From the NCBI GenBank assembly GCA_019114645.1, contig DXFC01000061.1, positions 1 to 7,818 on the forward strand: a stretch of 7,818 nucleotides of DNA, written 5' to 3'. Within the stretch, counting starts at the first letter, position 1; every line of letters begins with the position of its first letter. This document shows, in pieces, positions 1 through 6,872 of this stretch. The translations under genes and the position numbers were made by a program. Source of the DNA: Candidatus Halomonas stercoripullorum (GTDB lineage: Bacteria; Pseudomonadota; Gammaproteobacteria; Pseudomonadales; Halomonadaceae). The notes below the pieces were generated by a model, which was not told the origin of the DNA, ran no database searches, and saw only the letters and a list, made by a program, of their open reading frames with translations.

Positions 1-1
1 G

Positions 2-1138
2 ACCATGATGCAGGGGGTACACCATCAGTACCCCAATGCCAGTGTAAGCTGGGAGTTTCGTTGCCGTAACGCCGAGGATTTGGCGCCTTATGTCAGCGAA
101 ATTCGTCGTCAGATCGATCTGCTGGCGGAGCTGAGCCTGACCCGGGAAGAGTCGGATTATCTGGCGAGCTTCAGCTATATGTCGCCCGACTTCATTCGCT
201 TTCTTGAGCTCTATCGTTTCCGGCCGGAGTATGTCGAGCTGGGTATGCTGGGCGATGAGCTGCGCATCGTCATCGATGGGCCCTGGACGCACAGTATCCT
301 GTTCGAAATCGTGATCCTGGCGATCATTAGCGAAGTGCGTAACCGTGCGCTTTACCCCGATGTCAGTATCGACCAGGCAGTTGCCCGGTTACGTGACAAG
401 CTTGAGGCATTGCGCAATACCTATACGCCCCAGCAACTGGCTGGTTTCAATCTGGCTGATTTTGGTACGCGCCGGCGACTCTCCCAGCGTGTCCAGGAGG
501 CCGTGATTGAAGTACTGGAGCGAGAGTTTCCGGGCAACTTCGTCGGTACGAGCAATGTCGATATGGCCCGGCGCCACGGCATCAGCCCCATGGGTACCAT
601 GGCTCACGAGTGGATCATGGCTCACCAGCAGCTGGGTAGCCGTTTGGTTGATAGCCAGCGTACCGCACTGGAAACTTGGGTGCAGGAGTATCGTGGTCAC
701 CTGGGCATTGCGTTGACTGACACGATTACGCTTGAGGCTTTCCTGGGTGACTTCGATCTCTACTTCGCCAAGCTGTTCGATGGGCTCCGCCATGATAGTG
801 GCGACCCGTTATGGTTCGCCGAGAAATGTATTGCTCACTATGAGTCGCTGGGAATCGATCCCAGGACCAAAACGCTTATCTTCAGTGATGCACTGACGTT
901 CGATAAGTCGATGCAGATCAAGGCGGCGCTGGAGGGGCGCATTCGTACCAGCTTCGGTATTGGTACGAACTTGACCTGCGATGTGCCGGGGGTCACGCCA
1001 ATGAACATTGTCATCAAGATGGTTTCCTGCAACGGGCAACCGGTGGCCAAGGTGTCGGATTCACCGGGCAAGACGATATCGCGGGATGCGAGCTTTGTGC
1101 AGTATCTCAAGCATGTCTTCGATGTAACCAGTGCCTGA
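2..1138 (+). CDS. pncB: Nicotinate phosphoribosyltransferase (5' end outside window)
   Basis: This enzyme joins nicotinate and PRPP to give nicotinate mononucleotide, with ATP hydrolysis, in the cytoplasmic Preiss-Handler NAD salvage pathway. The reading frame is open to the left window edge. The first visible residues (T-MMQGVHHQYP) align with about residue 21 onward of E. coli PncB, so roughly 20 N-terminal residues are missing and the ATG at position 5 is internal, not the start. Numbering from that Met, family motifs seen are EFRCR (17-21), FGTRRR (153-158), GTSN (181-184), MGTMAHEW (196-203), RHDSGDP (262-268), FSD (293-295), FGIGT (317-321) and SDSPGK (351-356). His201 lies where the autophosphorylated histidine of the Salmonella enzyme (His219) is expected. 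The C-terminus is complete and ends with TGA. Its last 78 bases are overlapped by the convergent ctaG gene. No frameshift or missing catalytic motif was seen. Confidence 0.96.
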   Translation, partial: TMMQGVHHQYPNASVSWEFRCRNAEDLAPYVSEIRRQIDLLAELSLTREESDYLASFSYMSPDFIRFLELYRFRPEYVELGMLGDELRIVIDGPWTHSILFEIVILAIISEVRNRALYPDVSIDQAVARLRDKLEALRNTYTPQQLAGFNLADFGTRRRLSQRVQEAVIEVLEREFPGNFVGTSNVDMARRHGISPMGTMAHEWIMAHQQLGSRLVDSQRTALETWVQEYRGHLGIALTDTITLEAFLGDFDLYFAKLFDGLRHDSGDPLWFAEKCIAHYESLGIDPRTKTLIFSDALTFDKSMQIKAALEGRIRTSFGIGTNLTCDVPGVTPMNIVIKMVSCNGQPVAKVSDSPGKTISRDASFVQYLKHVFDVTSA

Positions 1139-2032
1139 GGCGTGAACCGGAGGGGTGGGAGTGATGGTACAGGCCGGGTGCCCGGCCTGCCGTGGCGGAG
1201 CCGGTGGGCGCTGGGGGCTCGGTTGGCCGGCTCGAAACAGCGGTTCCCGCCGCTCGACCGGGGTGCGCAACCAGACCAGCAGCAGCACGATGGCCAGCAG
1301 CACCTCGGCCAGGTCGCCGCCGTAGTACATCAGCTGTGCGGCGGCTTGAATTTGCTCCATGCTGTGGCCGGTGCCGTGTGGCTGCAGATAGCCGTACATG
1401 AGTTTGCCCAACAGCGCGTGAGTCGCCATGGCGAGAAACAGTACCCCGAGGCGAAAGCGCAGGCTGAGCCGATGCGGAGAGGCGTCCGGGCCGGCCAGGA
1501 TCGACCAGCAGAACAGGTATCCCGCTATCAGGAAGTGCAGGTGGACCCAGTAATGCAACGCTTCGCTGCGCAGCGAAAGGGTGTAGAGCGGCGTCAGATA
1601 GAGCAGGTACATGCCGCCGATGTTGAGCAGCATGGCACCCACCGGATGCGATACGAGGCGTATCGGCAAACTCCTGAGCAGCACGGCGATGAAGCGTGCG
1701 CCGGGCCGGGGCAGCGAGCGTAGCAAGAGCGTTACCGGAGCCGCCAGCACCCACGCCAGCGGTGCCAGCATGCCCATTACCAAGTGCAGCAGCATGTGAC
1801 CGCGCAAGTCGTGATGCGCCCAGGACATGACCGGGGGTGCCACGGCTGCGCCCAGCACCACGCTACCCAGCACAAAGAGCGCGCAGCGATGACCGCTCCA
1901 GCCGTTGCCCTGGCGGCGTTGCCGGCCGGCTGCCAGCAAATAGCCCAACATGAGCAAGCTCAGCAGGATGAGGGGAAGCCAGGGCAGCTGTGTGGGGCCC
2001 TCATGCGCAGGCATGGTGTGCACGGTGTGCAT
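1061..2032 (-). CDS. ctaG: CtaG-type cytochrome c oxidase assembly protein
   Basis: A polytopic inner-membrane protein of 323 residues in the caa3-type CtaG family, which is tied to assembly or copper loading of haem-copper oxidases; the exact reaction is not settled. About seven membrane segments are visible, near residues 16-35, 51-71, 80-104, 132-150, 160-180, 192-213 and 235-256. A histidine-rich stretch spans residues 73-83 (AHHDLRGHMLLH), and further histidines lie at 160, 164, 166 and 205; all are candidate metal ligands. It differs from the periplasmic single-pass CtaG/Cox11. The start sits 3 bases after the stop of the upstream DUF2243 gene (TGA-CCC-ATG) with no clear Shine-Dalgarno, suggesting translational coupling; Met7 is an alternative start. 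The tail after about residue 265 is Pro/Arg-rich, and its last ~25 codons are antisense to the pncB 3' end. The family is confident; the true C-terminus and the precise job are less so. Confidence 0.85.
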   Translation of the reverse strand: MHTVHTMPAHEGPTQLPWLPLILLSLLMLGYLLAAGRQRRQGNGWSGHRCALFVLGSVVLGAAVAPPVMSWAHHDLRGHMLLHLVMGMLAPLAWVLAAPVTLLLRSLPRPGARFIAVLLRSLPIRLVSHPVGAMLLNIGGMYLLYLTPLYTLSLRSEALHYWVHLHFLIAGYLFCWSILAGPDASPHRLSLRFRLGVLFLAMATHALLGKLMYGYLQPHGTGHSMEQIQAAAQLMYYGGDLAEVLLAIVLLLVWLRTPVERREPLFRAGQPSPQRPPAPPRQAGHPACTITPTPPVHASGTGYIEDMLEILHKARIPRYRLAR

Positions 2033-2035
2033 GGG

Positions 2036-2512
2036 TCAGCGCCGCTCGCTGCGCCTGGCACGGCGAACGAGCCCCATGCCTATCAATAGCAGCCCTAGGG
2101 CGGAGAGATTCCAGATCAGGTCGTAGACGAGCAAATCGACGCCGTAGCGAATCTGATGGATGCGCAGGATCTTGTGGCTGACGATGCCGTCGAACAGCTG
2201 AAAAACGCCCATGCCGAGAAAAACCCCTGCCCAGGCCCAGCGTGTCGCCAACAGCCTGCGCTGGGCCAGATCGATCAGCAGAAAGGCGCCGATCACAATG
2301 GCGAGCAACTCGGCCACATGCAGCAGGCCGTCGGAGAGGATGCCGATGCCGGGCGTGGCGTGATCGAAGAAGTGATGCCACTGCAGCAACTGATGAAACA
2401 CGATCTCGTCGATGCCGGCCATTACGCCGATACCCGCCAGCGCGGCGAACCATAATGAGCGCCGGGCGTCGTGGGCCTTGGTGTAGGCCGGGGAGGGGCG
2501 GGGTGAGGTCAT
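2036..2512 (-). CDS. DUF2243 family membrane protein
   Basis: A 158-residue membrane protein recognised as DUF2243 from its pattern DEIVFHQLLQWHHFFD (35-50), SDGLLH (60-65), FQLFDGIVSHK (104-114), LRIHQIRY (116-123) and YDLIWN (130-135). Four hydrophobic segments are visible, near residues 20-40, 64-82, 93-110 and 127-149, with a basic C-terminal tail (RRARRSERR). The function of the family is unknown. Several histidines and acids (Asp35, Glu36, His40, His46, His47, His65, Asp108, His113, His119, Asp131) lie in or next to membrane segments, which would suit metal or haem binding; this is inference. It is first in a two-gene operon with ctaG, so a role near oxidase maturation or copper handling is plausible. 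The start ATG at 2512-2510 follows a weak GAGCGGA ribosome site. Confidence 0.85.
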   Translation of the reverse strand: MTSPRPSPAYTKAHDARRSLWFAALAGIGVMAGIDEIVFHQLLQWHHFFDHATPGIGILSDGLLHVAELLAIVIGAFLLIDLAQRRLLATRWAWAGVFLGMGVFQLFDGIVSHKILRIHQIRYGVDLLVYDLIWNLSALGLLLIGMGLVRRARRSERR

Positions 2513-2542
2513 GGCGTCCGCTCTGGTGAACCTGTCCTCGTC

Positions 2543-2571
2543 AGCCTAGGCCCGCTTTGGCATGAAGACAA
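2543..2571 (-). promoter_or_regulatory. Possible sigma70-like promoter for DUF2243-ctaG
   Basis: On the minus strand, TTGTCT (2571-2566) and TAGGCT (2548-2543) are separated by 17 bases and lie about 30-60 bases upstream of the DUF2243 start. The spacing is ideal, but the -10 element matches the consensus at only three of six positions, so this is a weak proposal. Confidence 0.2.
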
Positions 2572-2675
2572 TTCCGCCTTGGCGCACTACTGCTGCGTGC
2601 GTTGGCCGCAGACGCTTAACGTTGAAACGATATGGCGCCTTTTGCCGCCAGGATGCTACTCTTTGTTACAAATAG

Positions 2676-2691
2676 TTGAACGATCATTCAA
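2676..2691. promoter_or_regulatory. Palindromic operator-like site, BetI-box-like
   Basis: The 16-base sequence TTGAACGATCATTCAA is an inverted repeat matching in 7 of 8 base pairs. It lies about 92 bases upstream of the binding-protein start. A TTGA-N-CG-N-TCAA core is what I recall for BetI, the TetR-family choline sensor that controls betaine genes, so a BetI-like or other TetR-family repressor is a reasonable guess. A weak -35-like TTGTTA (2663-2668) and -10-like TTCAAT (2687-2692), 18 bases apart, would place a promoter directly over the site and fit repression by occlusion. No regulator gene is in the window. The palindrome is seen; the factor is inferred. Confidence 0.4.
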
Positions 2692-2782
2692 TGGTCACTT
2701 CATTGTCATGGGATCAGGCGATAAATAGGGCCGCTGGTCCGCTGACTTTGTTCCTATTCTGCAAGCTTAGAGAGAGCCCAAC

Positions 2783-3898
2783 ATGTTGTTGACTCGTCGC
2801 CGTTTCCTCAAAGGTTCCTTGGCTGCCGGCGCGGCTGCCAGCGTGCCGTCGTTCTATATCAACCAGGTATTGGCCCAGGAACAAACCCTGCGTATCTACG
2901 CTTGGGCGGGCTATTTTACCGACGAGATGCTAGCCGACTTCACCGAAAAGACAGGCATCCGTGCGACGTTCACTCCCTACGGTACCAACGACGAGCTGAT
3001 GAACTCGCTGCGTGCCACCGACGGTACCGGCTTCGACGTGATCATGCCTACTGTGGATCGGGTGCCGGGCTATCTGGATTACGATTTGGTGCAGCCGCTC
3101 GATGAGTCGCGTATCAACTGGTCCGGGGCGCTGGACAGCGCCATCTCGGGGTCTGAAGTCGGTGGCGTCGTCGACGGCAAGCGCTATTTCGCGCCTAGCG
3201 ACTGGGGTACCGAGGCGATCACCTGGCACCGTCGCTATGCCGATGTGGATCGCGCCAACCTCAGCTATGCCGACCTGTGGAATCCCGAGCATGGCCAGGG
3301 CGTGACGGTACGCGGCCACTCTGCACTGGTGGGAATCGGCCTGTGGCTGGAGCGTGAAGGGAGGCTACCGCATCCGTTGCTGGACTCCTACCGTAGCGAA
3401 GAAGCGATGCGTGCCAACTTCGACGTGATCCTGGCAGAGGCCACCAAACACAAGCAGATGCTGGCTCAGTTCTGGGACACCGAGAACGAGGCCCAGGCCG
3501 CATTCCGGACCAACGGTGCAATTATCGGTCAGACTTGGGACTCCACCGCTTTTCGCCTGAAACAGGAGGGCGAGGACATCGCCTATGGCGCGCCGAAGGA
3601 GGGGGCGATGGCCTGGATGGAGGGTTTTGTGATTCCCAAGAATGCCCGGAATCCGGACGCCGTGTATGAACTGATCAACTGGTACTACACGCCTGAGGCC
3701 GGGGCCATGTTCGTCAAGGCAACGGGTTACAATTCTACCTCGAAGGGAGCTACTGAGCTGCTGCCCGAGGAGACGCGACAGTTCTTTACCGACTCCTATA
3801 CCGAGCAGGACCTGGCCAACTTGTGGTGGTGGCCGATTCAGGAGCCGTGGTACGTGGCGCTACGAAATGAGTATCAGGATCGCTACCTGAGCGCCTAA
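2783..3898 (+). CDS. Tat-exported PotD-family ABC substrate-binding protein
   Basis: Periplasmic binding protein of a spermidine/putrescine-type ABC importer, 371 residues. The N-terminus carries a twin-arginine signal (TRRRFLKG, residues 4-11), a hydrophobic Ala-rich stretch and a likely cleavage after VLA (residue 31), so it is probably exported folded. Mature-protein landmarks shared with PotD are YAWAGY (39-44), the lobe-1 FDVIMPT (84-90), DWGTEAI (140-146), ADLWNP (163-168), GQTWDSTAF (249-257) and AWMEGFVIP (277-285). Trp41, Trp252 and Trp278 match PotD binding-site tryptophans. However, the segment matching PotD Asp168/Glu171 reads VRGHSAL (176-182), with no acid, and PotD Asp257 is Glu280 here. 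The ligand may therefore not be putrescine or spermidine. It is the first gene of the transporter operon, with an AGAGAG ribosome site about 8 bases before the ATG. An intrinsic terminator follows directly, which would keep the binding protein in excess over the membrane parts. Confidence 0.88.
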   Translation: MLLTRRRFLKGSLAAGAAASVPSFYINQVLAQEQTLRIYAWAGYFTDEMLADFTEKTGIRATFTPYGTNDELMNSLRATDGTGFDVIMPTVDRVPGYLDYDLVQPLDESRINWSGALDSAISGSEVGGVVDGKRYFAPSDWGTEAITWHRRYADVDRANLSYADLWNPEHGQGVTVRGHSALVGIGLWLEREGRLPHPLLDSYRSEEAMRANFDVILAEATKHKQMLAQFWDTENEAQAAFRTNGAIIGQTWDSTAFRLKQEGEDIAYGAPKEGAMAWMEGFVIPKNARNPDAVYELINWYYTPEAGAMFVKATGYNSTSKGATELLPEETRQFFTDSYTEQDLANLWWWPIQEPWYVALRNEYQDRYLSA

Positions 3899-3912
3899 GC
3901 TCACGTCTCGCA

Positions 3913-3944
3913 GCCGGGCGGCAGTCGTTGCGCCCGGCCTTTTT
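3913..3944 (+). terminator. Intrinsic terminator/attenuator between binding protein and ATPase genes
   Basis: A perfect 8-base-pair GC stem (GCCGGGCG at 3913-3920 and CGCCCGGC at 3931-3938) with a 10-base loop is followed by CTTTTTT, a classic Rho-independent terminator. It lies 14 bases after the binding-protein stop and 17 bases before the ATPase start. It probably acts as a partial terminator that lets some transcripts continue into the ATPase and permease genes, since no separate promoter fits in the remaining gap. Confidence 0.85.
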
Positions 3945-3961
3945 AAATAATTGAGGTATGA

Positions 3962-5131
3962 ATGGACGGTAGCGTCAGATTGGATGAGGTGGTGATGCGC
4001 TTCGGCGACTTCACTGCCATCGAGAAGACTTCACTGGAGATAGGCTCGGGCGAGTTCTTCAGTTTTCTCGGACCTTCGGGTTGCGGCAAGACCACATTGC
4101 TCAACATCATCAGTGGCTTTCTGACGCCGAGCGAGGGGCAGGTATGCATCGGCGGCGAGCCCATGGCCAGCGTTGCGGTAAATCAGCGCCCCACGGCGAT
4201 GATCTTTCAAAACCTGGCGCTTTTTCCTTTGATGACCGTGTTCGAGAATATCGAGTTTGGCCTCGAGGTGCGGGGGGTCGATAAGCGCAAGCGCCGCGAG
4301 ACGTCCGAGCGTCTGCTGGAGCTGGTGGCGCTAGAGGGTAGCGGACCCAAAAGGGTGACGGAGCTTTCGGGCGGCCAAAAGCAACGGGTGGCCATTGCGC
4401 GGGCATTGGCGGTGGAGCCTCGAGTGTTGCTGCTTGACGAGCCGCTTTCGGCACTCGACCTGAAGTTGCGCCAGCACATGCGTGCCGAACTCAAGGCAAT
4501 TCAGCGCAAGACCGGCATTACCTTCATTTATATCACCCACGACCAGGGCGAGGCATTGACCATGTCCGATCGGGTCGCGGTGATGTCGGCGGGACGTATC
4601 CAGCAGGTCGCCGATCCCATGACGCTCTACCGCGAGCCGGCTACCGGCTTTGTTGCTGCTTTTGTTGGCGAGAACAATCGCCTTCAGGTGGGCGTGATCG
4701 ATCAGGAGGGTGACCGGGTGCGCCTTGATGGCGGTGCACTGGGCGAGCTCACGGGGCGGGCGGGGCGCGAGACACGCTTGGCGAATGGCGAGGCGGCGAC
4801 CCTGTTTGTTCGCCCTGAGCATTTGCGGCCAACAGCCGCAGAGGCGGCGGGCCCCAAGTTCGATAGTGAAATCGAAGCGGTGCACTTTGAAGGCGCTTGG
4901 GTAATGCTCGAGACCCGCCTGGTCGCTTCGGGGGAGAAGCTGCGCGTGCAGCTGGGCCATGAAGTGCTGCGTGGGTATGCCGATGCACTGGGCGTGGGAC
5001 AGCGGATACTGTTGGGTTATGACCCGGTTGACTCCGTGGTGCTGCGCGACGACGGCAGTCCGGTACTCGACGCAGATACCGGCGAAGTGCTGGCAGGCCG
5101 CCAGGCGGCGGCAGGAGAGGAGCATGTTTAG
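3962..5131 (+). CDS. PotA-family ABC transporter ATPase
   Basis: Cytoplasmic ATPase that drives the importer, 389 residues, typical PotA length. The nucleotide-binding domain (about 1-240) is intact: Walker A GPSGCGKT (37-44), Q-loop Gln83, signature LSGGQ (135-139), Walker B LLLDE (156-160), D-loop SALD (163-166) and H-loop His193 (YITHDQGEAL). The remainder (about 240-389) is a TOBE-type regulatory domain, as in MalK/PotA relatives, containing the RPEHLR stretch. The start at 3962 is chosen because GAGG (3953-3956) is spaced 5 bases from it; the ATG at 3958 is too close to that site and opens only a four-codon frame. The stop overlaps the next gene by 8 bases. The family is certain; assignment to polyamines specifically is not, because the partner binding protein is atypical. 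Confidence 0.95.
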   Translation: MDGSVRLDEVVMRFGDFTAIEKTSLEIGSGEFFSFLGPSGCGKTTLLNIISGFLTPSEGQVCIGGEPMASVAVNQRPTAMIFQNLALFPLMTVFENIEFGLEVRGVDKRKRRETSERLLELVALEGSGPKRVTELSGGQKQRVAIARALAVEPRVLLLDEPLSALDLKLRQHMRAELKAIQRKTGITFIYITHDQGEALTMSDRVAVMSAGRIQQVADPMTLYREPATGFVAAFVGENNRLQVGVIDQEGDRVRLDGGALGELTGRAGRETRLANGEAATLFVRPEHLRPTAAEAAGPKFDSEIEAVHFEGAWVMLETRLVASGEKLRVQLGHEVLRGYADALGVGQRILLGYDPVDSVVLRDDGSPVLDADTGEVLAGRQAAAGEEHV

Positions 5132-6011
5132 GCAGCTCCAGGCACGCTTCGGCGGGCCGCTGGCGATGGCTATCGTCACCTTGCTGGGGATCTGGTTGAT
5201 CGTGATGGTGACCCTGCCGCAGTTGCAGATGATCGAGTACTCATTGCGGCCCAACCTGTTGCCGGCCCAGGTTGGCGGGCCCGACGACCGCCTAACGCTG
5301 ACCAACTACGCCACCCTGTTCAGCAACGATATCCACCGCTCAATCTTTGTAAAGACAATTTGGTCAAGCGTATTGGTCACGCTGCTTACGCTTGCGGTGA
5401 GCTATCCGCTCGCCTGGTACCTGGCCAAGATCGCCACCCCGCGGCAGGCCGCGCTGTGCATACTGCTGTTGATCGTGCCGTTCTGGATCAACGAGATCCT
5501 GCGCACCTACTCCTGGTTCATCATTCTGGCGTTTCGGGGTCCGCTCAACGAATTGCTGATGATGCTGGGGTTGATCGATAGACCCATCCGCTTCCTGAAC
5601 GGCAATGGTGGCGTCATGGTGGGCATGGTCTACGCCTACATTCTGTTTATGGTGTTTCCGGTCTACAACGCCATCGAAAGCCTGGACGACAATCAGGTGC
5701 GCGCCGCCCGCGACCTCGGTGCCGGCACTGTGCGTACCCACCGTCGCATTGTCATTCCCCACGCTAAGCCGGGCATCGCCACGGGCTGTATCATGACCTT
5801 TATGCTGGCAGCTGGTAGTTACGCAGTGCCGGCACTACTCGGCTCACCGGGCAGTCGCTGGTTCACCCAGATTATCTATAACTGGTTTTTCGAGGGTGGC
5901 AACTGGAATCAGGGTGCAGCCTACGCCTTCCTGCTGCTGGTGCTTTGCATTGGTTTTATGTCGTTGATCATGAAAATCTTCAAGGTGGGCCTGGGAGATA
6001 TTGGCCGATGA
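5124..6011 (+). CDS. PotB-family ABC permease
   Basis: Inner-membrane permease of 295 residues, one half of the transport channel. About six membrane segments are visible, near residues 13-33, 77-101, 108-136, 163-182, 220-240 and 266-286. The cytoplasmic EAA loop that docks on the ATPase is present as AARDLGAGTVRTHRRIVIP (194-212). The start at 5124 is chosen over earlier in-frame ATGs because it has a strong AGGAGAGGAG ribosome site immediately upstream and gives a normal PotB N-terminus; the in-frame extension upstream (from 4959) is just the ATPase gene read in another frame. The start overlaps the ATPase stop by 8 bases, so translation is probably coupled. Confidence 0.93.
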   Translation: MFRQLQARFGGPLAMAIVTLLGIWLIVMVTLPQLQMIEYSLRPNLLPAQVGGPDDRLTLTNYATLFSNDIHRSIFVKTIWSSVLVTLLTLAVSYPLAWYLAKIATPRQAALCILLLIVPFWINEILRTYSWFIILAFRGPLNELLMMLGLIDRPIRFLNGNGGVMVGMVYAYILFMVFPVYNAIESLDDNQVRAARDLGAGTVRTHRRIVIPHAKPGIATGCIMTFMLAAGSYAVPALLGSPGSRWFTQIIYNWFFEGGNWNQGAAYAFLLLVLCIGFMSLIMKIFKVGLGDIGR

Positions 6012-6814
6012 GTTCGCAACGCTTCCTCGCCTTAGGCCTGCGCTTTTACGTTGTGCTCTTCTTCGTCTACTTGTTCCTGCCGTTGCTCATCATGGCGGCG
6101 GCCACGTTCAATGACAGCCGCTTTCCCACGGTGACACCGTGGGATGGCACCACGCTGCGCTGGTTCGGCGAGCTTGCCGCTGATCGGGGCATGTGGCAGG
6201 CGTTGGGCAATAGCTTGATCGTCGCCACCGGAGTGCTGCTCATAGCCGTTCCCATCGGCGTTGCCACTGCGCTGTTTCTCAACACCGTATCGAGCCGCGC
6301 CAAACCGTTTCTTTATGCGCTGATCCTCTCGCCACTGCTCACTCCCGGCGTCATCATCGGAATTTCGACGCTGATTTTCTGGCGCCAGCTTGGCGTCAGT
6401 GGCGGCATATTCCTGACTGTGTTGGGACAAGCCACCTTCATCGCGGCCTATGTGATGCTGATGGTCACCGCACGCCTGCAACGGTTCGATCGTACCCTGG
6501 AACGTGCCGCGCTGGACCTCGGTGCCAGCCAGTGGCAGATGTTCCGGCGCATTTTGCTGCCCTACCTCAAGCCGGCTCTCTACTCGGCGGCAGTCATCGC
6601 CTTTTTGCAATCCTTCGAGAACTACAACACCACCCTGTTCGTGGTGGGCTATGACACTACACTCACGGTCTACATCGCCTCCCAGGTACGCACCGGCCTG
6701 ACTCCGGCGGTGAACGCCTTGGGGCTGATACTGATCTTGATAACCGTGTTATTGGCTGTCGTCTACGAGCTCAAGCGGCGGCGTGAGGCGGCGGAGCTAG
6801 TGAAAGGCGTTTAA
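6008..6814 (+). CDS. PotC-family ABC permease
   Basis: Second inner-membrane permease, 268 residues, pairing with the PotB-like protein. Six membrane segments are visible, near residues 11-32, 67-91, 101-124, 134-154, 189-209 and 233-253. The EAA loop is AALDLGASQWQMFRRILLP (167-185), followed by YLKPAL. The N-terminal segment after the first helix, with the FNDSRFPTV stretch, is typical of PotC-type subunits. The ATG at 6008 overlaps the PotB stop as ATGA and is preceded by GGGAGAT about 8 bases upstream; the earlier in-frame ATG at 5945 lies deep in potB and was rejected. It is the last gene of the operon and ends in TAA. Confidence 0.93.
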   Translation: MSSQRFLALGLRFYVVLFFVYLFLPLLIMAAATFNDSRFPTVTPWDGTTLRWFGELAADRGMWQALGNSLIVATGVLLIAVPIGVATALFLNTVSSRAKPFLYALILSPLLTPGVIIGISTLIFWRQLGVSGGIFLTVLGQATFIAAYVMLMVTARLQRFDRTLERAALDLGASQWQMFRRILLPYLKPALYSAAVIAFLQSFENYNTTLFVVGYDTTLTVYIASQVRTGLTPAVNALGLILILITVLLAVVYELKRRREAAELVKGV

Positions 6815-6872
6815 GACGTTGGGGGCTGCCTCAGTTTGGGTGTGGTGCGTGGCGCCAGGGCCAAGAGTAGCG

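Noticed and set aside
1142..1723. A plus-strand frame starting just after pncB
   Set aside because: It lies antisense to ctaG, has a Gln/Arg-rich composition typical of a reversed membrane-protein gene, and has no convincing ribosome site.
1107..1754. A 215-codon minus-strand frame overlapping ctaG
   Set aside because: It is the +1 shadow of ctaG with an Arg/Ala/Pro-rich low-complexity translation and no membrane pattern.
2633..2650. Small hairpin TGGCG...CGCCA in the divergent intergenic region
   Set aside because: A 5-bp stem with an 8-base loop is easily found by chance at this GC content and is not placed like a terminator or riboswitch.
4959..5123. In-frame N-terminal extension of the PotB permease
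   Set aside because: The 55 extra residues are the ATPase gene in another frame (Cys/Trp-rich, unlike any permease N-terminus), and a strong ribosome site sits just before 5124.
4331..5305. A 324-codon open frame on the minus strand under the ATPase and PotB genes
   Set aside because: It is antisense to two well-supported conserved genes, its translation shows no recognisable domain, and long antisense frames are expected in GC-rich coding DNA.
5945..6007. Earlier in-frame ATG for the PotC permease
   Set aside because: It would overlap potB by 67 bases and add 21 unrelated residues; the ATGA overlap start at 6008 is standard for this operon type.
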